A DNA stretch of 38,685 nt from Sphingomonas sp. Ant H11 (lineage in GTDB: Bacteria; Pseudomonadota; Alphaproteobacteria; Sphingomonadales; Sphingomonadaceae): positions 1 through 38,685 of the forward strand of contig NZ_JSBN01000041.1 of assembly GCF_000797515.1 (NCBI RefSeq), read 5' to 3'. The notes below the pieces were generated by a model. The model was not told where the DNA came from and did not search any database. It saw nothing but the letters and a program-made list of their open reading frames with translations. Positions 8,649-15,162 of this stretch are shown here, piece by piece. Each line of letters begins with the position of its first letter. Position 1 is the first letter of the stretch. The position numbers were made by a program, and so were the translations under genes.

Positions 8649-9896
8649 TCAGGCGCGCAGGTTGACGATCGTCTGCGTGATCTGGTTGCTGGTATCGAGC
8701 GCCTTGGAGTTCGCCTGGAAATTGCGCTGCGCCGCGATCAGGGCGACCAGTTCCTCGGTGATATCGACGTTCGACCCTTCGAGCGTGCCCGAGAGCAGCG
8801 AGCCGAACCCGTTTTCCTTCGCCGAGCCAAGCGACGCCTGGCCGGACACACCGCTGGCCGACCAATAGCTGTCGCCATCCTGGCGCAGGCCGGCGGGGTT
8901 GGAGAAGTTGGCGAGCGCAACCTTGCCGAGCGCGGTGGTATCGCCATTGGAATAGGTCGCGGTGACCATGCCCTCGGAATTGACGGTAACGCCGGACAGA
9001 TCGCCGACCGACGAACCGTCGGAGCTGCGCGCATTGACCGAGAAAGCGGTGGAATTCTGGGTCGATCCGGAGAGATCGAACTTCAGCGTTTGCGAAACGC
9101 CGCCCGTGGTCGGCGTGAAAGCATCATAGGACACCGGCGTGGTCGGCGCGGTGATCTTGCCGCTTGCGTCGAAGGTGACCGGGGTGCCGGTCGTCGAGCC
9201 GCCAACACTGAGTTCCTTGTCGCCGACAAAGCTGTGGACGGTCCACGCGTCGGTGCCGGTGTGGACATAGTAATTGGTCAACGTGCTCGCTTTGCCCGAC
9301 GAGTCATAGATCGTCGACGTCGTCGAACTGTTGTAGCTGGACGCGTTGGCCGGATCGAAGGTGGTCGTCGGGACCGAGGCGGCCGCGTAGAGGTTGACCT
9401 TCAGCGCGACATTGCCGGTCGGTGCCGGGGTTCCGCTCGTTTGCGGCAGGTTGATCGGCACCAGGCCATCGGCACCACTCGCCGTCACGTTACCCTTGGC
9501 ATCGACGGGATAGCCGAGCAGCGTTGACCCTTGCGCGTCGACGATGTTGTGCGTGGTCGGATCGATCTGGAAGGCACCGTTGCGGGTATAAGCGGTGCTG
9601 GTGTTGAGGCCGCTGGTCTTCACCGCGAAGAAGCCGTCGCCGGCGACGGTGAGATCGAGTGCGGCACCCGTGGTCTTGAGGTTGCCTTCGGTGAACTGCT
9701 GCTTGTTGGCCTTCACCACCACGCCCGATCCGACGATCTTGGTCGGATCCGTCGAGATGCTCGATGCGATCACGTCGGCGAAATCGGTGCGGCTCTTCTT
9801 GAAGCCGTTGGTCGAAACGTTGGCGAGGTTGTGCGAAACGGCCGAGAGTTCGGTCTGGGCCGCCTGCAGGCCGCTGAGCGAGGTGTAGAAAGACAT
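8649..9896 (-). CDS. flgE: Flagellar hook protein FlgE
   Basis: FlgE polymerises into the hook. The N-terminus MSFYTSLSGLQAAQTELSAV with SHNLANVSTNGFKKSRTDF and the C-terminal ITEELVALIAAQRNFQANSK are the conserved D0 helices. The middle is rich in Ser, Thr, Gly and Val and low in charge, as expected for the D1/D2 surface domains. At 415 residues it is near the enteric FlgE length. It sits between flgD and flgF, as usual; FlgD would cap its polymerisation. The frame is intact. Confidence 0.96.
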   Translation of the reverse strand: MSFYTSLSGLQAAQTELSAVSHNLANVSTNGFKKSRTDFADVIASSISTDPTKIVGSGVVVKANKQQFTEGNLKTTGAALDLTVAGDGFFAVKTSGLNTSTAYTRNGAFQIDPTTHNIVDAQGSTLLGYPVDAKGNVTASGADGLVPINLPQTSGTPAPTGNVALKVNLYAAASVPTTTFDPANASSYNSSTTSTIYDSSGKASTLTNYYVHTGTDAWTVHSFVGDKELSVGGSTTGTPVTFDASGKITAPTTPVSYDAFTPTTGGVSQTLKFDLSGSTQNSTAFSVNARSSDGSSVGDLSGVTVNSEGMVTATYSNGDTTALGKVALANFSNPAGLRQDGDSYWSASGVSGQASLGSAKENGFGSLLSGTLEGSNVDITEELVALIAAQRNFQANSKALDTSNQITQTIVNLRA

Positions 9897-9929
9897 TGCG
9901 GTGCTCCTTGGACGATGGGGGTGAGGGGA

Positions 9930-10615
9930 TCAGCCGACCTGGCGGACGGCGGTGATGGGGACTTGCCCGACGCCGGGCACGGTGAGGACAGGGGTGCCTG
10001 AGCTGGGCATTGAGACCGCCGCGACGGGGGCCCAGACGAGGTTGCGACTGGTAACGCTGGTGCCGTTCGCGGCAGCGGCGACCGAAACGGTGAACGGGCC
10101 GGTGCCGGCGTCGGCACCGCTCTCGGTCTTGCCATCCCAGTCATAGGACACGGTGCCGGCCTTTTGCGCGCCGAGCGACAGCGTCTTGAGCGTCTGGCCA
10201 TTGGCATCCCGGATCGAGACGGTCACATTGGTCGCGTCGCATCGAGCTCCGCCGCGCCGGCCAGGCCGCCCGAGGTGCGGCCATAAGCGGTTGATCCTTC
10301 GGTCAGCACGGTCTTCCCGACATAGGACAGTGCGTCGCTGGCCGAGGTCGAGCCGAGCTTGTCCTGAATGGCCTTCAGCGTGGTGTTGATGTCGCTGATG
10401 CCCGACGTGCTGGTGATCTGCGCGAGCTGGGCGACCATCTGATTGTTATCGACCGGCGCGAAGGGGTCCTGATTCTGCAGCTGCGCGGTCATCAGCTTGA
10501 GGAAGTCCGATGTGCCAAGCGACTGCGAGCTCTTGGCCACTGCCGAACTCGTCGTGTTGGCAGTGGTGGAATTTATGCCGAGGCTGCTCAGCGTGGAATC
10601 GAAGGTCGAAGCCAT
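9930..10615 (-). CDS. flgD: Flagellar hook-capping scaffold protein FlgD (frameshifted)
   Basis: FlgD caps the growing hook and is needed for FlgE assembly. The N-terminal half contains TSDFLKLMTAQLQNQDPFAP and the following VDNNQMVAQLAQI, the FlgD hallmark. The C-terminal half contains VSIRDANGQTLKTLSLG and YDWDGKTESG, the FlgD Ig-like/Tudor region. The halves are in different frames. One missing base at about 10240 accounts for it; with it restored, AELDADATNVTVSIRDANGQ is continuous and the product is 228 residues, the normal size. The gap to flgC is only 3 bp. Confidence 0.94.
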
Positions 10616-10618
10616 GGT

Positions 10619-11029
10619 TTACCGTCCCATCTTGAGGGTATCGAGGATCAGCGATTTCGCGGTCTGCATGACCTCGACATTGTTTTGGTAGCTGCGCGCG
10701 GTCTCCATCATGTCGACCAGCTCGCGCGTTTCATCGACCGCCGATTCCCACACATTGCCGTCTTTGTCGGCGAGCGGATGCGACGGATCGTAGCGCTTGT
10801 TTGGGGTTTCGCCGGCCTGGACGATGCTTTCGACATTGACGGTGGCGAGCCCGGTCGCCTTGTCGAACTGGGTGCGGAACACCGGCTTGATCGTGCGATA
10901 GGCGGTGTCGGCACTGGTCGCGACGGACCCGGCATTGGCGAGGTTCGACGCGGTCGTGTTCATCCGCACGAGCTGCGCCGACATGGCGCGCCCGGCGACC
11001 TGGAAAATGGTGAGCGGCTGATCGGCCAT
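10619..11029 (-). CDS. flgC: Flagellar proximal rod protein FlgC
   Basis: FlgC is a proximal rod protein. The 136-residue product starts MADQPLTIFQVAGRAMSAQL and has MNTTASNLANAGSVATS, the rod signature in its FlgC variant. Further on it has KRYDPSHPLADKDGNVWES and TRELVDMMETARSYQNNVEV, both diagnostic of FlgC. The start is placed at the ATG just after the flgB TAA (2 bp gap). A much longer frame extends upstream through flgB and into the gene on the other strand; the upstream part of that frame is not coding. Confidence 0.96.
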   Translation of the reverse strand: MADQPLTIFQVAGRAMSAQLVRMNTTASNLANAGSVATSADTAYRTIKPVFRTQFDKATGLATVNVESIVQAGETPNKRYDPSHPLADKDGNVWESAVDETRELVDMMETARSYQNNVEVMQTAKSLILDTLKMGR

Positions 11030-11031
11030 GC

Positions 11032-11389
11032 TTATTCGCCTTTCAACGCGCGGGTGATTTGCCCGATGCGCCCGTTGAGGAAGGACAATGTCGTCTGATA
11101 GGCGACGGCGTTTTTCGGCAAAGGCGGTCTGTTCGGTCGACAGTTCGACGGTGTTGCCATCAAGCGACGGCTGCGACGGCACGCGATATTGCAGCGCGCC
11201 CTTGATGCTGACGTCGCCACCCGTGTTCGTCGCATTTTCCACAGCCGCAAGCGCGGTGTGGAAATCCACGTCCTGCGCTTTGAAGCCCGGCGTGGAGGCG
11301 TTCGCGATGTTCGAGGCGAGCACACCCATGCGCTGCGAGCGCACTTCGAGTGCGGCACCATGAACTCCGAAAAGGCCTTCGTTGGGCAT
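11032..11389 (-). CDS. flgB: Flagellar proximal rod protein FlgB, first gene of the flg operon (frameshifted)
   Basis: FlgB is the most proximal rod protein. It starts MPNEGLFGVHGAALEVRSQR and continues with MGVLASNIANASTPGFKAQD, the rod signature. The tail NAVAYQTTLSFLNGRIGQIT is in another frame. A run of five A on the coding strand (five T at 11112-11116) should be four: then TEQTAFAENAVAYQTTLSF is continuous and the protein is 118 residues. An AGGAGA ribosome-binding site lies 6 bp before the ATG, and a consensus sigma-54 promoter is centred about 46 bp upstream, so this is the operon head. The frameshift is again a homopolymer lengthening and probably an error. Confidence 0.93.
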
Positions 11390-11426
11390 CGCCCGTCTCC
11401 TGCGCCGGATTGCGCAACGGGGTATC

Positions 11427-11443
11427 AGCAAAGGCCGTGCCAA
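11427..11443 (-). promoter_or_regulatory. Sigma-54 promoter of the flgB operon
   Basis: The minus strand reads TGGCACG, then GCCT, then TTGCT. This matches the -24/-12 consensus of sigma-54 (TGGCACG-N4-TTGCW) at every position. The -12 GC is at 11428-11429, so transcription should begin near 11417, leaving a leader of about 28 nt with an AGGAGA site before flgB. Sigma-54 promoters need an activator bound upstream; two palindromes lie 45-80 bp upstream of it. Confidence 0.88.
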
Positions 11444-11484
11444 ATGGGCTGGAGCGGCAGAAAAGGGCCTGCGGTACGCGTGAC

Positions 11485-11522
11485 CGGCAAGGGCTTGCCG
11501 CCCGGCGGCAACGCGGTTGCCG
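11485..11522. promoter_or_regulatory. Twin inverted repeats, candidate shared enhancer for two sigma-54 promoters
   Basis: Two palindromes with the same arms lie side by side. The first (11485-11500) is CGGCAA-GGGC-TTGCCG and the second (11506-11522) is CGGCAA-CGCGG-TTGCCG, the latter with a seventh paired base. Their centres are about 21.5 bp apart, two helical turns, so both would face the same side of the DNA. They sit between the divergent sigma-54 promoters at 11427-11443 and 11597-11612, at typical enhancer distance from both. Their location suggests sites for a FlbD/FleQ-type flagellar activator; no such gene is in the window. That assignment is inference. Confidence 0.6.
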
Positions 11523-11596
11523 GTTTTGCCTCCGGTGCGGGCGAAGACGGCGTGGATGGTTCGCATCGCTCGGCGTGTCGTCAATCCGGGGCAATC

Positions 11597-11612
11597 TGGC
11601 CCGCGCCTTGCA
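11597..11612 (+). promoter_or_regulatory. Sigma-54 promoter of the second stator operon
   Basis: The sequence TGGCCCG, then CGCC, then TTGCA matches the sigma-54 consensus with a single change (C for A in the -24 box). The -12 GC is at 11610-11611, so the transcript should start about 11622-11624. That is directly at the ATG at 11625 and would leave almost no leader. It drives the PomA/PomB-like genes and possibly flgA, divergently from the flgB operon. Confidence 0.72.
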
Positions 11613-11624
11613 GTGTCGAGGCGG

Positions 11625-12278
11625 ATGATAGCCTTGCTCGCCCCGTTCCTTGATCCCATCGCCTTCGCGATCGTAGGCGGCGGCACGCTTGCCGCGATGA
11701 TCCTGCGTACCCCCGCGCGCGATCTGGCGAATGGCGTTGCGGCCATGCGGACCTTGGGGCGGCGGCATTTTGTTGCGGACGGGCTGCTCGACCAGATTGT
11801 CGCCTTTGGCCGGATCGCTCGCCGCCACGGCGTCATGGCGCTCGATCGTTCGGTCATCGCCGATACCGATGTCGCCGCCGCGGTCGCGCTGATCGTCGAT
11901 GGCGGCGCACCGGACGACGTGGCGGATATGCTCCGCCAGCGCCGCCGCGCGCGGAGCGAACGGGCCGTGGCGGCAGCCGAGCTGTGGGCCGGGGCGGCCG
12001 ATACCGCCCCTGCGATGGGCATGATCGGCACGCTCATCGGCTTGGTCGGCATGTTCGTTAAAATGCGGGATCCCAGTGCGATCGGGGCGGCGATGGCGGT
12101 CGCTTTGCTCGCCACGCTCTATGGCGCGCTGCTGGCCAATCTGGTCTTTGCGCCGATTGCGGCACGCTTGCGCCGCCACGCGCGGGATGAGGCGGTGGAG
12201 CGTTTGCGGCTCGACGCCCCGTTAATTGCGCTCGCAGCCCGCGAGGCCCCGCGCGCGGTGATGGCGGAGGTGGCATGA
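11625..12278 (+). CDS. MotA/PomA/TolQ-type channel protein, second stator subunit, lacking the usual first helix
   Basis: The C-terminal half (about residues 126-178) reads ADTAPAMGMIGTLIGLVGMF, then a short loop, then AIGAAMAVALLATLYGALLA. This is the PomA/MotP consensus of sodium-type and related stators and is clearly different from the motA product at 1676-2538. Only one helix (about 10-27, DPIAFAIVGGGTLAAMI) precedes the cytoplasmic loop; it aligns in character with MotA helix 2. I find no helix 1 in the upstream frame, and a sigma-54 promoter ends just before this ATG, so the short N-terminus appears real. The 217 residues compare with about 250 for PomA. A GAGG lies only 3 bp before the start. 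The next gene, a PomB-like protein, overlaps the stop (ATGA). Role as an accessory or alternative stator is inferred; ion choice cannot be read. Confidence 0.8.
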   Translation: MIALLAPFLDPIAFAIVGGGTLAAMILRTPARDLANGVAAMRTLGRRHFVADGLLDQIVAFGRIARRHGVMALDRSVIADTDVAAAVALIVDGGAPDDVADMLRQRRRARSERAVAAAELWAGAADTAPAMGMIGTLIGLVGMFVKMRDPSAIGAAMAVALLATLYGALLANLVFAPIAARLRRHARDEAVERLRLDAPLIALAAREAPRAVMAEVA

Positions 12279-12826
12279 TGTCGCCCGCCCTTGACGATGA
12301 TCTTCCCGACCTCACGCCCTCACGACCGATCTGGTTGATGACACTCGCCGATCTCGCGCTGCTGCTGGTCGGATTTTTCGTATTGTTGCAGGCAAGCCAG
12401 CAGCTGGACCGTGCAGCGCTCGCGCGCGGGCTGCGCGCTGGCTTTGGCGTGCGGGATGCGGTTGCTCCGTCGTCCGTCCCGACGCCCGAGCCGATGGCGG
12501 TGTCGGCGGGGGCGATACGTGGTTTTGCGCCGGGCTCGGCAGTGCTGCCGACGGCCCCTGACGCGTTGATCGGCTGGGCCCGCGAAGCGACCCGCGACCG
12601 CCGGGTGCTGTTGCGCGTTGCCGGGGCGGTCGATGGCTCGCCTGCCGATGTTGACCCGGTCACTGGCAGCGGTGCCGTGCTGGCCGCTGACCGCGCGCGG
12701 GCGGTGGCAAGCGCGCTGCTGTTGGCGCACGCGGTTCCGGCTAACCGTATCACCATCGTCGCTGCCGCCCGCCCGGGCCAGCGCAGCGTGACCGTTTCCA
12801 CCGGCTATGCGGGAGGGCGGCAATGA
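12275..12826 (+). CDS. MotB/PomB-type stator partner with a compact OmpA-like domain
   Basis: A short N-terminus leads into one membrane helix, RPIWLMTLADLALLLVGFFV, with Asp26 in the place of the ion-binding aspartate of MotB/PomB. After a Pro/Ala linker, the region from about 80 on resembles an OmpA-type fold: GFAPGSAVLP as first strand, then LAADRARAVASALLLAHAVP and NRITIVAAARPG as the last helix and strand. The total of 183 residues is well below the 300 or so of MotB/PomB, so the plug/linker and periplasmic domain are short. The start overlaps the stop of the PomA-like gene by four bases; a second ATG follows immediately. The pair is coupled and expressed from the sigma-54 promoter at 11597. 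The fold call for the C-terminus is moderate in certainty. Confidence 0.75.
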   Translation: MMSPALDDDLPDLTPSRPIWLMTLADLALLLVGFFVLLQASQQLDRAALARGLRAGFGVRDAVAPSSVPTPEPMAVSAGAIRGFAPGSAVLPTAPDALIGWAREATRDRRVLLRVAGAVDGSPADVDPVTGSGAVLAADRARAVASALLLAHAVPANRITIVAAARPGQRSVTVSTGYAGGRQ

Positions 12827-12854
12827 TGTGCCGCCCGGCAACCGCGCTTTGCCG
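12815..12854. promoter_or_regulatory. Overlapping palindromes between the PomB-like gene and flgA
   Basis: A perfect palindrome GGGCGGCA-ATGATG-TGCCGCCC (12815-12836) spans the stop codon of the PomB-like gene. It contains a 16-bp CGGCAA-N4-GTGCCG unit resembling the 11485 sites with one mismatch. It is directly followed by CGGCAA-N7-TTGCCG (12836-12854). These may be further activator sites acting on the flgM promoter or an RNA hairpin before flgA. No T-run follows, so they are not a terminator. Confidence 0.35.
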
Positions 12855-12874
12855 CTTTTGCAGAGGATAATGCG

Positions 12875-13414
12875 ATGTTGCGTCATCTCCCCTTGGTGTT
12901 GATCGCCGTGGTCAGCCCGGCGGCTGCGGCACCAGCCTTTCAGGATACCGCCACGCTCGACCGCGCGGTTGCCGCCTTTGCCGGCAAGGCGATCGGCGAG
13001 GAAGGGGGCGCGCGGACCCCGGTCGACAGCCGCCTGAAGCTGGCGGCCTGCCCGATGGTTTCGATGGCGTGGCGGTCGGAGACGCATGACGCGGTGGTGG
13101 TCACGTGCACTGGGCCGCAATGGCGGTTGTTCGTGCCGATCCGCACCCCGGCCGTGGTGCCCAAGGGAGCGGCTCCGCTGGTCATCACGCCATCGGAAGC
13201 GACCCCGCTGCGGCCGGTCTATGTTATCAAGCGCGGCGACCCGGTGACGATCAGCGCCGGATCGCCGGGCTTTTCGATCACCCGGGAAGGGATTGCAGCG
13301 GGCGATGCGGTCGCCGGAGGGCGCTTTCTGGTCAAGATCGACAGCGCGCGCGCGCCGATCCAGGCGGTCGCGATCGCCAATGGCCGCGCTACACTGCCCG
13401 GTTGGACCGAATGA
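12875..13414 (+). CDS. flgA: FlgA-type P-ring assembly chaperone
   Basis: FlgA is a periplasmic chaperone for FlgI. A signal peptide (about 1-19, ending PAAAA) precedes a 160-residue mature protein. The central and C-terminal part is a SAF-type domain: VIKRGDPVTISAGSPGFSIT, then REGIAAGDAVAGGRFLVKI, the repeated pattern of FlgA. The last residues, VAIANGRATLPGW, fit the end of the family. It is 48 bp downstream of the PomB-like gene and ahead of flgM, a common neighbour. The frame is intact. Confidence 0.9.
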   Translation: MLRHLPLVLIAVVSPAAAAPAFQDTATLDRAVAAFAGKAIGEEGGARTPVDSRLKLAACPMVSMAWRSETHDAVVVTCTGPQWRLFVPIRTPAVVPKGAAPLVITPSEATPLRPVYVIKRGDPVTISAGSPGFSITREGIAAGDAVAGGRFLVKIDSARAPIQAVAIANGRATLPGWTE

Positions 13415-13416
13415 GT

Positions 13417-13432
13417 CGGCACCGTATCTGCC
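13417..13432 (+). promoter_or_regulatory. Probable sigma-54 promoter before flgM
   Basis: CGGCACC, then GTAT, then CTGCC keeps the invariant GG and GC at the exact 10-base spacing, plus the GCAC of the -24 box. It departs from consensus at the first T and in the TT of the -12 box. It lies just after the flgA stop, with predicted transcription start near 13443, upstream of both possible flgM starts. Confidence 0.45.
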
Positions 13433-13513
13433 GATGGATAGAATAATTTCTTAAGGTCCGTCGCGATCGGTCGTTCTTCCATCATGTCAGCGGAAACCGC
13501 AAAGGTGCAGGCA

Positions 13514-13801
13514 ATGGTGGAACCGATCGGAGCAAAGGCTGTCACGACCCAAGACCGTCTGGTCGTGCCGGTGGCAGCATCTGCGCAAACCGCAAAAGCG
13601 GCAGCGCAGCCGAGCGAGGCGGCGGCCAAGCAATTGGAACTGTCGGCGCTCGCTTTTGACTTTGGAAAGCAGGCCCCGGTCGAAAGCAAGCGGGTCGAAC
13701 AGGTGCGCCAGGCCGTGCGCGACGGCAGCTATCCGCTCTTTCCCGAAACCATTGCCGATCGGATGCTCGCCCTGAAACTCTATTGGAGCCCGAAGAAATG
13801 A
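13514..13801 (+). CDS. flgM: Anti-sigma-28 factor FlgM
   Basis: FlgM holds FliA inactive until the hook is complete and FlgM is exported. The C-terminal half has VESKRVEQVRQAVRDGSYPL, then FPETIADRMLALKLYW, the FliA-binding region of the family. The N-terminus MVEPIGAKAVTTQDRL fits the usual start, so I prefer ATG 13514 (95 residues) over the in-frame ATG at 13484, which would add ten residues. The flgN start overlaps the stop (ATGA). Its target fliA is in the same gene block at 17256. Confidence 0.9.
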   Translation: MVEPIGAKAVTTQDRLVVPVAASAQTAKAAAQPSEAAAKQLELSALAFDFGKQAPVESKRVEQVRQAVRDGSYPLFPETIADRMLALKLYWSPKK

Positions 13802-14154
13802 CCTCTCCCGGTTCCTCGCGGCGGGATGCGCTGATCCGCGTCATCGAATCGCTCCATGCGGAGATTGCGGCGCTCAAGACCAATGACGTGCTCGCGCTTG
13901 AGGCGGCAACTCAGGAAAAGCTCGGCGCGATCGAAGCGATTGCGGCGTTCGGCACTGGACCCGCCAGCCCGGAATTGCGCGCGCTTGCCGATGAGGCGCA
14001 TCGCCTGAACGAGACCTGCCGCATCTATGTCAACCTGATGGCGGCAAATGTTCGCCGCCGCCTGCAAACCTTGACCGGGTCTGCCGGTGTGGCGGTCGGC
14101 TCCGCCCCGGGGACGGTGTATCGCCCGGGCATGGGGATTGCGGCTTACGCCTGA
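13798..14154 (+). CDS. flgN: FlgN-type export chaperone for FlgK/FlgL
   Basis: FlgN is a cytosolic helical chaperone for the hook-associated proteins. The 118-residue product is helical, with RDALIRVIESLHAEIAALKT, then LALEAATQEKLGAIEAIAA, and a last amphipathic helix RLNETCRIYVNLMAANVRRR, matching the FlgN pattern. I place the start at the ATG overlapping the flgM stop (ATGA), giving MTSPGSSRRD, rather than the upstream ATG at 13783. The order flgM-flgN is widespread. The family is divergent, so the call rests on size, helix pattern and position. Confidence 0.82.
   Translation: MTSPGSSRRDALIRVIESLHAEIAALKTNDVLALEAATQEKLGAIEAIAAFGTGPASPELRALADEAHRLNETCRIYVNLMAANVRRRLQTLTGSAGVAVGSAPGTVYRPGMGIAAYA
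14042..14057. promoter_or_regulatory. Palindrome inside flgN resembling the 11485 sites
   Basis: CGGCAA-ATGT-TCGCCG has the same 16-bp layout as the perfect site at 11485, with one mismatch, and is flanked by GGCGGC/GCCGCC arms. It lies about 145 bp upstream of the consensus sigma-54 promoter at 14188, the usual distance for an enhancer. It is within coding sequence, so chance is possible. Confidence 0.35.
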
Positions 14155-14187
14155 CCCGAGCGTGGCTTACGTCTAATTAAGGATAAC

Positions 14188-14203
14188 TGGCACGGCTCTT
14201 GCT
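14188..14203 (+). promoter_or_regulatory. Sigma-54 promoter for the transglycosylase-flhA-fliA operon
   Basis: TGGCACG, then GCTC, then TTGCT is a full match to the sigma-54 -24/-12 consensus. The predicted start near 14214 leaves a leader of about 40 nt before the ATG at 14254. The 99-bp gap after flgN contains nothing else. Confidence 0.88.
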
Positions 14204-14253
14204 GGTGTTCGTCTGACTATTCGCTCGAATAGCCAGGACGCAGCCGGGGACCG

Positions 14254-15159
14254 ATGCCTTTCAATCCACTCTCCCTTTTGAACGGTGCCGCCAGCGAGGT
14301 GAAAAGCCTCGGCGGCGGGGCGATTCGTACGGCGATCGCCAATGCCAGCCAGCGGACCGGGATCGATTTCAACTATCTGCTGGGCCAGGCGAAGCTGGAA
14401 AGCGGCCTGCGCGCCGATGCCAAAGCGGGGACGTCGAGCGCGACCGGCCTGTATCAATTCGTCGACCAAAGCTGGCTGCGCGTGGTCAAGGCGCACGGGG
14501 CCGAACATGGGCTTGGCTGGGCGGCCGATGCGATCAGCGTCACGTCGACCGGCCGCGCGACGGTTGCCGATCCCGCGACGCGCCGCGCGATCCTGGCGCT
14601 GCGCAACGATCCCGCCACGGCGTCGATGATGGCGGCCGAACATGCCAGCGATAACAAGAATGCGCTGGAAAGCGCGACCGGGCGGACGGCGACCGGCACC
14701 GATCTTTATATGGCCCACTTCCTGGGCCTTGGCGGCGCACGCTCGTTCCTGACCGCTTTGCAGACCTCCCCCGATAAAAGCGGCGCGTCGATGTTCCCCG
14801 CCGCCGCCCATGCCAATCGCAGCGTCTTCTTTGCCGCGAATGGCGAGCCACGCTCGCTTGCCGACATTTACAGCCGCTTCTCGGCCAAGCTCGACCAGAG
14901 TGCCGCCGGGGCCAGCGCGCCGGTTGCGGCGGTGTCAGGACTCGCGGCGACGCGGCTCGGGAGCTGGGGGGCGGATGTCATTCCCGGCAATGACGAAAGC
15001 TCGACCGCCGATGCGGCCGTGTGGGCGCAGTCGACGCTCGACCGGCTAAGCGGTGCGGCCGGCGGCAATGGCGCGCGCGTCGAAAGCGCCAGTTTGCTGC
15101 GTCCGACGCCTGCCAATGCCCGGCTGGCCTACATGATGCTCGCGCAGATGGGAGCGTAA
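14254..15159 (+). CDS. Lytic transglycosylase-like protein of the flagellar locus
   Basis: The N-terminal half is an SLT-type domain: FNYLLGQAKLESGLRADAKA, with Glu49 as the expected catalytic acid, then SSATGLYQFVDQSWLRVV. This is the substrate-cleft motif of soluble lytic transglycosylases, which cut peptidoglycan glycan strands. The rest (about 200-301) is Ala/Ser/Gly-rich with no motif I recognise. There is no clear signal peptide, so export through the flagellar apparatus is possible. It follows a sigma-54 promoter and precedes flhA by 3 bp. Because the local FlgJ has no muramidase domain, this protein is a good candidate to open the wall for the rod; that role is inference. Confidence 0.88.
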   Translation: MPFNPLSLLNGAASEVKSLGGGAIRTAIANASQRTGIDFNYLLGQAKLESGLRADAKAGTSSATGLYQFVDQSWLRVVKAHGAEHGLGWAADAISVTSTGRATVADPATRRAILALRNDPATASMMAAEHASDNKNALESATGRTATGTDLYMAHFLGLGGARSFLTALQTSPDKSGASMFPAAAHANRSVFFAANGEPRSLADIYSRFSAKLDQSAAGASAPVAAVSGLAATRLGSWGADVIPGNDESSTADAAVWAQSTLDRLSGAAGGNGARVESASLLRPTPANARLAYMMLAQMGA

Positions 15160-15162
15160 GCG

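Noticed and set aside
10619..12115. A 498-codon minus-strand frame covering flgC, flgB and about 200 codons upstream
   Set aside because: Only the flgC and 5' flgB parts match families. The upstream part is antisense to the PomA-like gene, rich in Arg and Ser, and crosses two sigma-54 promoters.
11160..12179. A 339-codon minus-strand frame opposite the PomA-like gene
   Set aside because: It is low-complexity Arg/His/Gly/Asp sequence without family motifs, typical of shadows in GC-rich DNA.
12827..12874. A sigma-54 promoter directly before flgA
   Set aside because: A TTGCA occurs, but no GG lies at the required distance upstream. flgA is more likely read from the upstream operon.
13425..13445. 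A sigma-28 promoter before flgM (GCCGATGG as -10 box)
   Set aside because: No TAAA-like -35 box is present at the right distance; the sigma-54 reading of the same region fits better.
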